A DNA stretch of 64,000 bases from assembly GCF_910596095.1 (NCBI RefSeq), contig NC_056537.1, positions 1,650,574-1,714,573 on the forward strand, written 5' to 3'. The DNA is from Thunnus maccoyii (taxonomy: Eukaryota; Chordata; Actinopteri; Scombriformes; Scombridae). Positions within the stretch are counted from its first letter, which is position 1, and each line of letters opens with the position of its first letter. This document shows positions 20,681 to 33,017 of this stretch, in pieces. A model generated the notes under the pieces. It had not been told where the DNA came from, did not search any database, and saw nothing but the letters and a program-made list of their open reading frames with translations. The position numbers were made by a program, and so were the translations under genes.

Positions 20681-23148
20681 ATGAGTGACTCAGGGCGAAC
20701 CTTCCTAGATGTCGCCATCATGGAAGCCCTACCAGAACTTCAAGTAGTAAACAAAAACATCCTGGAAGAGCACTTGCAGTCCATTGGAGTCGAGACGTAT
20801 GATGATCTACGCTTCGTAACGGAGGCTGATTTGATGACAGTATTAAGACCTGTACAAGCCAGAAAGCTTCTTTCTGTTTGGAAACAGAAATGTAAGTAAA
20901 AACACCACAACACACAGCTATTCAACAGCAAAAGCAGACATGGACATTGTGTAATATTGTACAATGTGAATCATAATCTTATTTTTTTGTCATTTAAAGA
21001 CCAAACTCCCGAGAACAGCTCACTATCATCTGTGGAAGCCTCACCTACCCAACTGCTGTCATCGCTCTCTGTTTCACCCCAAAGTTCATCGTCAACCTCC
21101 TCCAGCAGCCTAGGACTTGACACACAGTGGGAAGACAACTTTGAAATTCCATGGAGTAAATTTCCTGAGGAAGTGATGGATTCTTTGGAGAGGGGAAAAA
21201 GGCCAGGCCCAAAACTGAGGAGGCAAATGGTCCGGATTGTTGTGACTGAGATGATGGAAAAATGCCCCCATGTAGGTAAAAAGCATTCAACTGATGTTGC
21301 AAAGCAAATGGTGGCAAAATATCCCAATTCTCTGCAAGATGTAATAGAGGGCGATATTGTTGGAACAGGCTACCATTCCCTTGTAAAACAGCTGCAAAAC
21401 AGAATCGAAAATGTGAGGCGCACTTCAACACCCAAAATAAGAAAAAGAAAACATCAGGCTGATGACTCAGACCACACAGATGAGATCCCATTAGAAGAGA
21501 GAGCAGCAATGCAGGACACTTACGGATGCATTAAATGGAATGTGAAATTTCTGCCCCGTGAAGAAACTCAAGAGAGCCAGCACCAAAAGAAGGAAAAACT
21601 CAAGGAGATGTTCCAACAATCTGATGCCAATCCAGAGGAGGTAAAATGTCTAATGAAGTCCACTTTTTACACACAGCGTCAACATGTCAACCAGGGAAAA
21701 AGTATCAAAAGCCTTCGAGAGGAGTGGCCATTTTGGTTTGACGAACTTGGCATGTCGGTCCACTTCAAGGAACTCACTGGGATTGACCTCAAAGAGACAT
21801 TCACGCGAAATTTGGATTTGAAGGGAAAAAGGCTTCTCAACTACATGACCACAGTTTATGTCACCAAGAGTAATAAGTTCCTTCAGACTTATGCAAGGCT
21901 TCAGAGGATGCGGGGACAGCAGAGTGGCTGCTCAGATGATGTGAAAGAGATGGTCCTGCTTCTGCTCAGCTACTTTGATGAGAAGGAGGAGTCCATGTTC
22001 TTCCATGTAGAAGATACCTGTCTGGCAGAAGAGGTCCAACTGGAGCAAGTGCCTCTGACACCTGCTGTTATTGTCTGTGGTAAGTCTGTTTCATATCTCT
22101 TTTTTTTAATTGCACTGTTTATAGAATCTGTCATGTGAGTGCAGCGCTTATTAATATAACCTGTTAAATAATTTGTTCATAGGACAGTCCTGCTATTCCT
22201 CAACAAGGTACATGCTGAGTCTGGATCGGAACCTCATCAACACAAACATCTCCTCCTTCATTTCTGCATTGTGCCTCATGTTCGGGAGCTACTTCTGTTT
22301 CAACATCCATTATCCATCTGAGCTGGCTTCAACTCTGGAGTTTCTTCAAAGGTGAGTAAACATGGCATGGCATTTCTCAGACCTGTACTTTAATTAAGCC
22401 TAAAATGGCTAAGCTACACAAAAACTGCCTTAATAGTTCCTAGGGCCAAAAACTGCCCCATTGAAACCCATTAAAACCACTATTTTTGATCCCACGTTTA
22501 TCTTGACAAAAACTAATGCATTCCTTTATGTTAAGATTTCGGTTTGGACCACAGGCTTTCAATTTGTAGTTTTTATATTTGTCCATCAGGTGGCACCACT
22601 TTTACCCATTCAAAGCATGCCGCAAAGTTTCACACTTTTTATTGTTTTCTGGAAGAAAAGTGTGTGTGCTATTGATGTCGGATAATGTTGTGTATGTGTA
22701 CTCACTAAATGCATTTAATGGAAATTATTTAGTTTTTTTTGTATAAAAACAGCATTATGTAGAGTTATGTAAACATACTGGCATTGAAAGGGTTAAAAAG
22801 CTAAAAATATAATTAATATTTGATATGTATATTTCAGACTCTAAAAGAGTGACATGTTTAAAGTAGAAAAAAATATCAAAATATACTATTTTTATAGCAG
22901 TTCATGGGAACAAGCCACGTTTTGGCTTTAAAAACATCCACGAAGTAAATAAGTTAAGAACACATGAAGTTTTTTTTTTTAACTGATCAATTAAAATGCT
23001 TAATATGCTTTTATTCTACAGGTGTTTTTTCTCGATAAACCCAGAAAAAGGAACTAAGGTGGAGAATAAAAACTCGAAGCGTCGTCTCAATCTGAACCCT
23101 CGAGTCCTCACCCTGATCCAGGACCTCTCCGATCACGAGTGGCGTTAA
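20681..23148 (+). CDS. SAM-domain (SAMD3-like) accessory protein of the CACTA-like element, four exons
   Basis: Exons 20681-20891, 21000-22079, 22183-22351 and 23022-23148 join in phase with GT/AG borders to give 528 residues. A SAM domain lies at about 5-70 (FLDVAIMEALPEL, HLQSIGVETYDDLRFVTEAD). A serine-rich linker follows (78-110). Next comes a conserved basic block from KRPGPKLRRQMVRIVV (137-152) to KQLQNRIENVR (about 210), then a lysine-rich KIRKRKH stretch. The long C-terminal part ends in NLNPRVLTLIQDLSDHEWR. Fish genomes carry many SAMD3-like genes with this architecture (remembered). Its role here is unknown; oligomerisation through SAM and DNA or transposase binding are reasonable guesses. 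It starts 131 bp after the transposase stop on the same strand. A pyrimidine tract and CAG just before the ATG suggest splicing from an upstream leader. Confidence 0.85.
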
Positions 23149-24134
23149 GCCTAAATATGGACTCCTTCTGTGCACTCTGACTGTTTGTTTGAGAAGAGGT
23201 ACTGTTACTTTTCGCTTTGTTCAATCCACAATGTGTATTATGGTAATTAAGGCACAACGTAATTTTTGTTATTTTGCAAAAATACCTTAACAAACGTGCA
23301 TTCTTATTTTGAGGGGGTACGCCTCTCCACAGATCTGACCTGTAACTTGGCCTGTTGGCATCACGTGATTGTCTCCATGGAGATAGATAAGTTTTATGCC
23401 ATACTGTGGAACATTCAGAATGTAAACAAAATTTTGATTGAATTGGGTTGTTGTTGTGTGCCTGACACTTAAACTTTGTTTGTTAAAGTTTGTTAAAAAT
23501 GTCCAGATTTAAAGAGGCTAATCTTCTGGAGTATCTCAACTTGGATTCAGTCATAGTTCAAGAACCATTATATGTAGCTTCTTTGCATGTTGTATCTGTT
23601 GAAAAAAATGCATCCAGTTGTTTACAACTATTATTGCTGTTAAATAAATTTCCCAAAAGTGATATTTTTCTCTCGTCTTTTCTCAAGATGTATTTTTGCA
23701 GGTTTATACGTAAATTTTACATTATAACTTGATTATTAAAACATAAAAACACAGCATATTTTGAAGAGATTTTATATATAATATACAGAACCATTCCATT
23801 TAAAATGCAGAGTTTTACTGTTGTTCTACCGGTTTAAATTAGTTTTTGTTTGATATTTCCCTGTTAATTTTATCATTTATTGATGCACAATTAGCAGTTA
23901 TTACATGTAAAAAATACAGGAAATGGTCTATTTATATACAACACCGTTATGTGAAATTAACAAAAAAAAATTGTAGACTTAACAGTTTTTTAATGTGATT
24001 CAGCCGTGATTTCATTCACTGTAAATCAATTTACATATTTCGTCTGTAAAGTTGTCTACTGTGCTGCTGTATTTTTTACAGGAATTCTCTGGTAACCACA
24101 GCTGCCAGCGTTTTCCTGTAAAAACAACAGTTTT

Positions 24135-24146
24135 TTTTTTACAGTG
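24135..24146 (-). repeat. Right terminal inverted repeat of the CACTA-like element
   Basis: TTTTTTACAGTG, the inverse of the left terminus. The preceding GCTGCCAGCGTTTTCCTGTA resembles the interior of a very abundant non-autonomous fish repeat (remembered). Confidence 0.75.
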
Positions 24147-24560
24147 TGGCTTTTATGTAGTGTTTTATTATTTTATGGTTTTATTATTTATACTTATTTT
24201 ATTTATCATCATTATTTATTTTATTCTATTTTGTTTTATCAACATTTTAATGTTGATCATTATGGATTATTTTATTTTATTTCATTTTTAATTAACATTT
24301 TACTATTTTACTAATCTATTTATGATGTGCAGTATTTGACAACTTTTTTGTCATTTTTATTGCTTGTATTATCTTTTATTATTTTTATTTTATTATCTTA
24401 ACTACACATTTTTAATGTTTTCTTATTCAATTAACCTTTCTCTAAGTCCATTTTTAACATCCTACGTTTTGTCAGTTGCTTGTGCAGCACTTTGAATTGC
24501 ATTTTATTTGTTTGAAAGGTGCTATATAAATAAAGTTTGATTGATTGATTGATTGATAGA
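24147..24560 (+). repeat. Non-LTR retrotransposon 3' end
   Basis: AT-rich sequence ending in GCACTTTGAATTGCATTTTA, GAAAGGTGCTATATAAATAA and a (GATT)n tail at about 24537-24556. This is the usual 3' terminus of fish L2-like elements. It begins directly after the right transposon end. Confidence 0.65.
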
Positions 24561-24689
24561 ATGTTGAAGTTTATAAAATGCAAACTCCAAACAGCTGAAC
24601 CCAACAGGATGCAGGTTAAAAACTGTCAAATACAGTGAAAAAGAGCTCTCATTAATATTAATGACAACATGCTGCTACTTCAATAAAGA

Positions 24690-24955
24690 CGTAATGACTT
24701 CACCTCTTAAACCCTTCTCTTGGACCTGATCCTCATGACTTCCATCTCTTTCTTTCTCTTTGGACAGTCTGCTTGCCTCATGTCTCCCCCCACACTGATT
24801 ACACTGGGGTTCGTTTTCACAGTTTCTGCTGCTGCACGTCTCATCTCCACATTGACAACATATCCCCAAATCATGTCTACACACAAGCCAGCTGTGTCCA
24901 AATTTCCAACAACGTCTGCACTGAATGGGTTTGGGAACAAACAGCCTTACTGGGT
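24690..24955 (-). pseudogene. Zinc-knuckle fragment of a LINE ORF1
   Basis: The minus strand encodes IQCRRCWKFGHSWLVCR, then ICCQCGDETCSSRNC and then PQCNQCGGRHEAS. These are CCHC-type zinc knuckles as found in gag-like ORF1 proteins of I/jockey-group LINEs. The part after the knuckles loses family resemblance. No reverse transcriptase is seen next to it. Confidence 0.55.
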
Positions 24956-27900
24956 AACTGATATGATCTCAGAATACTTTGTCAGGCAGGATTTCTGATT
25001 CAAAATGCAACACACCAGGGGCCAGATGCATAAAACTCTAGGTTCATGACTAAATCTGGCCCCTGGTCTTGTTTCAAACCTTTCTCCGTCACTCATCCTG
25101 ATCATTCAATGACTGTCAACAACTTACTGGAACTCTTCTATGAAGTGGGAAACATGACACCTGCTAACCATCTAACTCATATTTCCAACAACCTCTTCAG
25201 CTGTGTCTGTGAAACACATCCAACAATGATCAATCTATTTCTTTTAACATCAACTAAGTTGACATCGCCAAGTTTGTCCTTCCATAAAGTCCACAGTGAT
25301 TGCCTCTTATTTGTCTTAAATGTCTCCTTGCTTTGCTCACTTGAGTCGTATCCTTGTGTCTTAGTCCCTCTCACCTAAGATACAAGGGAGAGATGCAGGA
25401 AAATATGTGAGGGAAGAAGAATCATGGAAACATGTTTTTGGACGTCCTTTCCTTGCAGGCGTCATCTGAAGTGACGTCAGCTGTCAGTCTACAGGTGTTA
25501 ACAGCTCTTCAGTGTCTTTTAATATGCTGGAGTTAAATATGATGTACTGTCTAAAAAATGAATAGCGCACAGTTACCACTGCCAGCACAGTGATGTAGTG
25601 ATGTCCTCCAACATGACAAAAGACAATGTGAAATATCTCTGCATGTTTCTCCTGAAATAAACTGTTTGACAAACATCTGCATGTTATATTGTGAACAGAT
25701 CCATCAAACAGTTTGTAACTGCTCAGACACTGAATACACATTTCTACTGGCAGCAACTTTTTCTAAAATATATTTGTTATTTGCATCTGCATTCATTGAT
25801 ATTCTGTTTGTAAATTCATTATTTAATAATTCATGTTATGATGAGAATGTCTCGTAATTTGTAGGAATAATTTAAACTTGTAGGTTATATGTTTTAAAGA
25901 AAATATGTAAATATATCTCACATCAATGTTTACTTTCTACCTTGTCACAGTCTGGCTCTATGTATCTTCCTCTCAGCTCTGAGTGAGTCTGGCTCTACTA
26001 AGTTCACGTCTCACTCACACCAACTTTCTTCCTCACTGCTTTATGTGACTATCTAGTCATGTACAGTGCTGGTTATGGAGCAGCTTGTTTAGTGCTGGCT
26101 TAGTTACCCTTCATCTAGACATCACTCTGTTAGTTTGTATTTATCCATCGTCATTTATGTGTTACACTTCTGTTATCCAGTCCTTTTGCTCATGTAATTT
26201 TACTCATTCATACGATGAGTTGCCAGTTTTTATGAGCATCTTATTTCACCACAGTAGTGATGTCTGTATATAGTTTGTGTTCAACATTAGATGCACTATG
26301 CCACTCCCATCTGCCCTGCTATCACTGCAATCACCTCATTCCCCTCACCTGAGCTTCCCGCACATCTCCCTACACACAAACTATCAGGAGACAGTTTCAC
26401 CTTTCTCACTGCTGTTATATAGGAGCATGTGTTTAGTTTAAGGAATTGTAATAAGGAAAATGTAATCTGAGAGACTACTGCATTTTATTTTATAGGAACA
26501 TCATCTGTCTCATTGTGTTTTTTGTGTTTTTATTTTTCTGTTTGCTCTGTGTTTCCTTCCTGTGTTCATGTACTCCTCCCCAGCCTGCTTTTCCCTCCTC
26601 ACTTTCCCTCCACACCTGCCCTGCATCAGCCTCGTTAGTCCTGCCCTGCTCCCTGTGTCTTCACCAGCCAATCAGCTTCTTTCCTGTTCTCCTGCTCCAC
26701 CTGCACCTCATCCCCTCTTCAGTTTAGTTTTATTTAAGTCCTGGTTTTCAGTTCAGTCTTGTTGGATCCTTTGTTCTGTTCAGTTTTGTTCTGCCTGCAC
26801 TCAGACCAGATTTATACTTTAAGTTCCTGTTGCCTGCAGTCTCCTGTGTTTGGGTCCACAGGGATTTTCAACCTTTTAGAAACTGATATTTATTTAAAAT
26901 GTGTTTTCTGCTGACAGACAGCAGACTCACCTTCCCTCCTTGATTATATCATCCATGACACAGGTTAAATTAGGAGAAGGAATATGAAATTAAAAATCTG
27001 TTGATAGTGATGTAATATCAGATCAGTCCGATCAGCTGCTGATCGTATCAGAGCGTCTCCACAAAGTTCAAATGAAATTGTCTTGCTCATTAAACCTGAG
27101 CAGCTTCAAACTGAGTCTCTTCAATTATCAGCGTGCACTTATAGCAATTAAGTGTTATCAGCAGGAAGAGCTTTTCAGACTTTTATGCCCTGGGTTTCGC
27201 CTCTCAGGCTTCATACAAGCTGGTAGCTGCAGCAGATCACAGATATTACATGTATGTGTCTGTATATAAAATAAACAGACACATTATAGAAAGGTACAGC
27301 AGGTTCTGTCCACTGGAAAATACTGTTGTCTGTTGTGATGAAATAATGACTCTTTAAACATTTTCAACAAAAACTTGAAACCTGAAGATATTTTGCTGGA
27401 TTTGTATTAAACCCAAAGGAAGAAAACTAGAAGGTGAAAAATAAACTGTAAAATCATTATAAATAAACAGAATAACTGTGTTTACTAATGTGAGGTATAA
27501 ACACACCAACAATAATAAATTTTTCTTGCTCTCATAGCATTTGTAACATCTGAAAAACATTTGAAGTGAAGCACTATAAGTCAGAGTTGTTGTATTCACA
27601 TCCACAAACCCTCAGTGGGATAGGTGCTGGATACAAAATCTATTCAACTGTGATACAAGAAGAACTCACACACTGGAATCATAGCTGCATTTAAATTTAC
27701 TGGTAACTTATCAACCGACTAGTCTTCCTCAGACAAATACCCACAGGATGGAAATGAAGGATGTTTATATCAAAATGACCGGTGACATAATCAATGTGTC
27801 AAGATATCCTCATCACTATGAGAATAAAAACATTAATGTGAATAGAAATATGTTTTCCTTGTGATGAGGATATCGTGACACATGTGAATGTGCTTGCAGG

Positions 27901-28048
27901 TACTCCTTGTAATGAAGCACTACTCATGTATAACTTTGGCAACAAGCAGGTGTAACACATGTTTAACACTTTGATAGTGTGCATGTGTGAATCTTTACTG
28001 TAATACTGATGGCAGCTTTATAATGTTGATAATCACATCTGGACTTAC
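24956..28048. other. AT-rich repeat-laden stretch
   Basis: No gene is supported. It is probably NLR intron on the minus strand together with mobile-element debris. Confidence 0.3.
26500..26865 (+). repeat. Possible solo LTR
   Basis: A pyrimidine-rich segment with CAGCCAATCAGC, TTTATTTAAGTCCTGG, a TTCAGTTCAGTCTTGTTGG repeat and a TGTTTGGGTCCACA end. It resembles remembered fish Gypsy LTRs. The left border and target duplication were not found. Confidence 0.35.
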
Positions 28049-28735
28049 TGAGCCTTTCTGCAGTTCCTCACAGCTGGGATTTGTCTCCGTTGTCCCTCCC
28101 GTGATGTGTTGTACTTCTCCAGGTCCAACTCATCCAGAACCTCCTCTGACATCTGCAGCATGTAGGCCAGAGCTGAGCAGTGAATCACAGAGAGTTTCTT
28201 CTTTGATCTGTTCTCTGACTTCAGGAACTCTTGGATCTCCTGATGTACTGAGCGGTCGTTCATCTCCATCAGACAGTAGAAGATGTTGATGCTTCTGTCA
28301 GGAGAGTTATCCTCACTGTTCATCTCCTTCAGGTTGTTGATGGCTCTCTGGATGATTTCTGAACTGTTCTCTGTCTGACCCAGCAGGCCTCCTAAGAGAC
28401 TCTGGTTGGACTCCAGAGAGAGGCCATGAAGGAAGCGCACAAACAGGTCCAGATGGCCATTTTCACTTCTGAGAGATTTCTCCATGGCCCTCTTCAGGAA
28501 GTCATCCAGAGATGAGTAACTGTGTTCTTTTCCCAGGAAGTCCTCCATTACCTTTGTCTTCCTGTCCATGTAACGGTACATGTAGACTGCAGCCAGAAAC
28601 TCCTGAACGCTAAGATGAGCAAAGCAGTAGACTGTTTTCTGGAAGATCACACTCTCTCTTTTGAAGATCTCTGTAAATCTCTTCAATACTTTTCTGTCTT
28701 GATTGAACCATAAATGACAGCAATGTGACTGGCTA
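28049..28735 (-). pseudogene. NLRC3-like helical-domain exon, gene truncated
   Basis: The minus strand encodes about 230 residues typical of the post-NACHT region of fish NLRC3-like proteins: [84 protein letters not shown] and AVRNCRKA. The exon ends at an intact GTAAGT donor (28048-28043). In complete genes this part is continuous with a FISNA-NACHT exon at its 5' side. Here homology begins only at about FTEIFKRES and the NACHT ATPase is absent, so this is a fragment. Its orientation matches the LRR exon at 16469-16623. Confidence 0.8.
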
Positions 28736-28803
28736 AACAAACAAATGACACTTATGGCAGGAAATACAAAGTTTAATGGAGACAAAATGGAGGTCTCACC
28801 CAC

Positions 28804-30299
28804 TTTTTCACAGCCTCTAAAAACTATTCAGATAAAACAATCCTAGAACTACTTTCCTCCTCTGATCTTAAGATTTGATATATTTGATACTGACATAGTC
28901 AAAACTCTTTTTTTAACTAGGAAAAATTAAGCTAAATAGTTCGGTTTTAGATATAAATAGCTTGACTCAACCAGTGAATACTGAACTGTGTTACTATTGA
29001 ACATGCTGTATGTTTGTATGCTAAGTCCTTCATATATTTTAAGTTGTCATTTATATATGCATTGTCATTTATCTTTCCTCGTAGGCTCAAGTGAAACATG
29101 TGTGCTGAGGTTCCTTGAGCTTCAAAGAAATCTCAGTATGAAATACTGTTGGTATTGCTTGAATTATTCCAACGATTATTTCTTGACTTATCAATTAATT
29201 GTGTTGTCTATAAACTGCCAAAGCAAGAAAATACACCAATTTTAGTGTCATTTGCAGAAGCCCAAGGGAACTTCTTCAAATGTCTTGTTTCGTCCGACCA
29301 ACAGTCCCAAACCCCGAAATATTCAATTCACACTGTTGTAACATAAAGAAAAGCAGCAAATCCGCATATTTGAGAAGCAGGGACCAACACATTTGTGGCA
29401 TTTTTTCTTGTTAAACAATTATATAAAATTAAGATATTATCGCTGATTAATTTTCTATTGATCAACTTTATCAATTTAACATTGTAGCTCCACCTCAAAC
29501 CCTGCTCATATTACATTTGAAGTTTTTACTTGACTGTTATTTTGTAAACTAATCAAAAGTTCATATTCATGTGTTTTGTGCACATCTAGGACTAAATCAC
29601 TCACTCACCAGAAAGCAGCTATTGTATTGGTAAGTCAGATAAATATTTACATTTTGTATTTAAAAAATCACTTAAGCATTTCATTGTGAAGTCCTTGTTA
29701 ACTGGAATAATTAGCAATTATGACTGTAACACAAATTATTTCATATTTTTTGATAAATCTGTTCCCGCAGGATCAAACTGACAGTGACATTGCCCCTTGT
29801 ACAGCAATCAGAGGTATGTTTTAAATTTGATTTTCTCTGCATCAGGAGCAGTATATTTGTATATATGTATTGAATTATTCAAGAATATGTAGACTGAGTG
29901 CTTTTTATGTACTGAGCTATTACCAGACTGAATATCTGTCTGAACCCTGTTCAGACCAGAAATGGTCTGTATTAGTGTTGGCATATTGCTTCAGGTAGCA
30001 GTGAGATGATGAAATATGATACAAGAAGTCCAGTTCGAGGGATAGATCCATGCGTTTTGAGACTATTCAGATGCCAAAACACTGCATAGCACTTTATAAT
30101 ACTGCAAGTCAGTATTTTACAACCCTGGCAAGTTTGTAAAGTCTGGAAACACGACCGCAAACATTTTTATATATATAATTCTCAAACACTGGCTAGGGCA
30201 ACTATGGTTGTTTAAAAAAAAAATAAAACCATCATAATTATATTATTTTTTGGAAATTATATTAGTCGAACTGTTACACTGTTTTGTTCTTGATGTTTG
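28804..30299. other. Gene-free AT-rich stretch with a reverse repeat copy
   Basis: At about 29220-29490 there is a reverse copy of the ATTAGTTGTCC-type repeat. Nothing else is recognised. The NACHT exon expected upstream of the NLR fragment is not present. Confidence 0.4.
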
Positions 30300-30645
30300 A
30301 CGGTAAGTGTTTTTTTTTTACTTTTTTTTTTTTTTAACTTTTTTTAACTTTTTTTTTTACATTAAATTTAAAGTAAAAAAACAGAAAGTTGCCTTAATTT
30401 TACATTCAGTAATAGGATGTGTATTATTTGTATTTTTACATAGAATTCAATGTAACGTAACATTCAAGACCATTAAGTAATTGAAAAATCCTGTTATTAA
30501 AACTATAATATTCCATTATATTAATTTAAAGATTACAGCCTTTATTTTATGGTGAATATTTTTAATAAAAATAATTCACAACAACAAAAAAAACCTGTTA
30601 AATAATACAGTAAATTTCTGTTAAATAACTTTTTTTTTTACAGTG
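30300..30645 (+). mobile_element. Right end of a non-autonomous CACTA-like element
   Basis: The terminus TTTTTTTTTACAGTG (ending 30645) matches the right end of the 7.3 kb element. The interior is AT-rich with CTGTTAAATAA-type words. TRIM coding sequence begins at the next base. The left end was not found, so the extent is approximate. Confidence 0.5.
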
Positions 30646-30841
30646 CAGTGCAGACGTTACAGGGAACTTCTCCTGGTTTGGCAGCTTGTTGCTCTGAGCT
30701 GCTGCTGCTGGCTTCCTGTTGAGCTGACTGTCTAAACTGAGCAGCCATCTCAGAGTTGAAAGTGTTGACCTGCAGCTCAGGTCTTCTATAGAAAACCTTT
30801 TTACAGTTTGGACAGTCACACTGCACATTACTATTCCAGTG
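30646..30841 (-). pseudogene. Truncated TRIM copy (RING end and linker only)
   Basis: The minus strand encodes CPNCKKVFYRRPELQVNTF, EMAAQFRQSAQQEASSSSSE and EVPCNVCT, close to residues 52-105 of the complete TRIM at 33995-35587. The start codon, most of the RING and all downstream domains are missing. Its 3' side is cut by the CACTA-like terminus at 30645. Its 5' side jumps straight to sequence that in the intact locus lies upstream of the CDS (30846 onward matches 35828 onward). Confidence 0.8.
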
Positions 30842-30845
30842 CTTT

Positions 30846-31710
30846 CTGTTTGAAAGAAAAACTGTTGCAGCCTGTAGTCACTTCACAGTTCAGTGATGGT
30901 CAAGTTCCATTTCAAGTTTAATGAAAACAAACCAAAACTTCTCATCTACTATCTGTTTGCATTAAAGTATTCAGATATTGTGTTGCCCAGTTGCTCCATT
31001 ATTTGCTCCACAACATGATGTATTTCCCATTCAAAGCCATCAGTTTGCCCAGTCATCAATGAGTCACACACTAAATTCCAAACACGACAAACTGATCACC
31101 AAAGAATTGATCACAGAGTCTGACACACAGTAACAGAGTGAACTATCATTAAAACAAGTGTTTTAAAGTGGGAGGGTTTCCTTATTATAATAATGAACAT
31201 TTTCCATTCATCACCTCTGCGATTTGTGCAGTTTAAGGCACAAAAACAACTTCACATTAATCTTCTCATAAGCTGCCAGATGCCGCAGTTGCTCTACTGG
31301 CAAGACCTCAGGGCATCATGGGAAACGCCTTGCTGTCCCCTGAAAACTATCGTTTACTTATCATTTTATTTTATGTTCCTGCATGATTTAGACATTTAGA
31401 GTTTATTTTACTCCTCCTGCATTCACATAATTTGTTTCAGTATCAGACTGGTTGTTATTTATGAAGATCATGTCCTCATATGGCCTCAGACTGAAGTTTT
31501 TAATAAACTCCACCAGAGGGCGTCATCAGCTGTCACTGATTCCCTACAAACTCTGGTTTAGTGCTTATATCACCTGCTCAAGCTTTACATTACATTACAT
31601 AACCTTATAAACTGTGGATTATTTGACATTAGGTCAGTCTGTCTTCCATTTTGGTTGCATCTCTCTTCCCAAATTCCTGCATTTTGCAGGTGTTTTGGTT
31701 TTCATAACTG
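30846..31710 (-). repeat. Second copy of TRIM 5' flanking DNA
   Basis: 30846-31013 matches about 35828-35999, and 31390-31710 matches about 37406-37718, both with few differences. Together with the TRIM fragment this makes 30.65-31.71 kb a deleted copy of the 35.27-37.72 kb region. Confidence 0.75.
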
Positions 31711-33017
31711 AGAAATGTTCAACACAACTGTGTTCACCAGCAATGTGTGTGTTTTAATCACATGACTTAGTTGTCATTAGAAACACTATCAACTGTTTTT
31801 TCAAAGTATCTATCCAGTGGAGGCTAAATAATTTAATCAGACACAAAGACAACGTCCATTTGCTTTTGTTTATATCAAATTTCAAACATATGACAAACAC
31901 AGATCACAGATTTTTCCTTTTCATAAACAGGTCTTCAATAATTAATATAACACTTTTTATACACACAATGATCAGACCATATAAATGTTTGAATTCGGCA
32001 AGACATTTAAGGATGTTCACATACTTCTTATTTATGAGTACATAGTTTTCTGATTATTTAACAGTCTTGAAGGCAGGTTTTAAGATAAGGAAGACTACAT
32101 TAGATAATATCAATCAGTGTGGTAAAATTTGTGTGTTGTAGCAGAAAGAAGCAATGTGACACATCAAAGAAAATATTTACAGAAAAAAGTGCAAAAAAAA
32201 TGGATAGGAATCTGAAAAAACAAAGTATACACTGGAAATTACCACTCAATATACATGTATTTCATTAAATGCTAGTGAATCTACTTGTAGAAAAATAAAT
32301 GGTTATTCCTTCCCAGTGTGACTGGTCATTAACAGCCTTTTGCAACCCATAAATGAGATGTTGGAGTTGGAGTTAAGGAACAAAATGTTTGTGCTAATAT
32401 TGGTGAGAAAAGGTGCCGACAGTGATGAAAATCATGAAGAGGACTGTTCTTGTTGACCTAAAGTGGAATATTATAATTCATTTTCCAATGTAAGATTTTC
32501 TGAATGTTGTATATCTAGTAATATTTGACTAAGTTGGGAAGAGCACATTTTTTTAGCAAAGTTTTGGATTTGCCATACATGTAAATATTTTAGTTAAGGT
32601 TTCTTATTTCTTATAATATTATGTTGGCATGTTTTCACTCTCTGGAAGCATATTTAAATTAGCCAGTATGCTCAAATCAGTTAGGAGCAATAGAACGTAT
32701 CAAGGAAAAACATTATATAATAAAGAAAAGAGCAATACACATTGATCAAAATCTGCAGAAAAAAGTAAGTATGCACTGTACAACATTCTAATGATTGCCA
32801 TGGAGAGATAAATAAAAATAGAACTGTAAAAGTACATTAAACATCATAGCCATAGTTTACACTCATTTTTTTGTTTTGTTTTGTGTTGTTTGTTTCCTGC
32901 CTATATGTTTTGTTTTGTTATTTTCACATGTTTGAAATAAAAAAAATCTAATCTAATCTAATCTAATTACACAGCTTTGTTGAATACTCGATACTGATTG
33001 GTCAATTACACCTTTCT

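Larger units (their letters stand above)
16823..24146 (+). mobile_element. CACTA-like DNA transposon with two intact genes
   Basis: The left end CACTGTAAAAAATGACTG and the right end TTTTTTACAGTG are inverted repeats, identical for 12 bp (CACTGTAAAAAA). Repeated TGTAAA/TTTACA words occur in both subterminal regions, for example at 16861, 16885, 17089, 23906, 24020, 24030, 24045, 24075 and 24118. The bases TG flank both ends, which allows a 2-bp target duplication. The interior carries a transposase gene (17901-20549) and a SAM-domain gene (20681-23148), both open. The CACTG terminus, short target site and transposase motifs point to the CMC (CACTA/EnSpm) superfamily; this assignment is inference. 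It lies between two exons of a decayed NLR gene, in opposite orientation. Confidence 0.75.
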
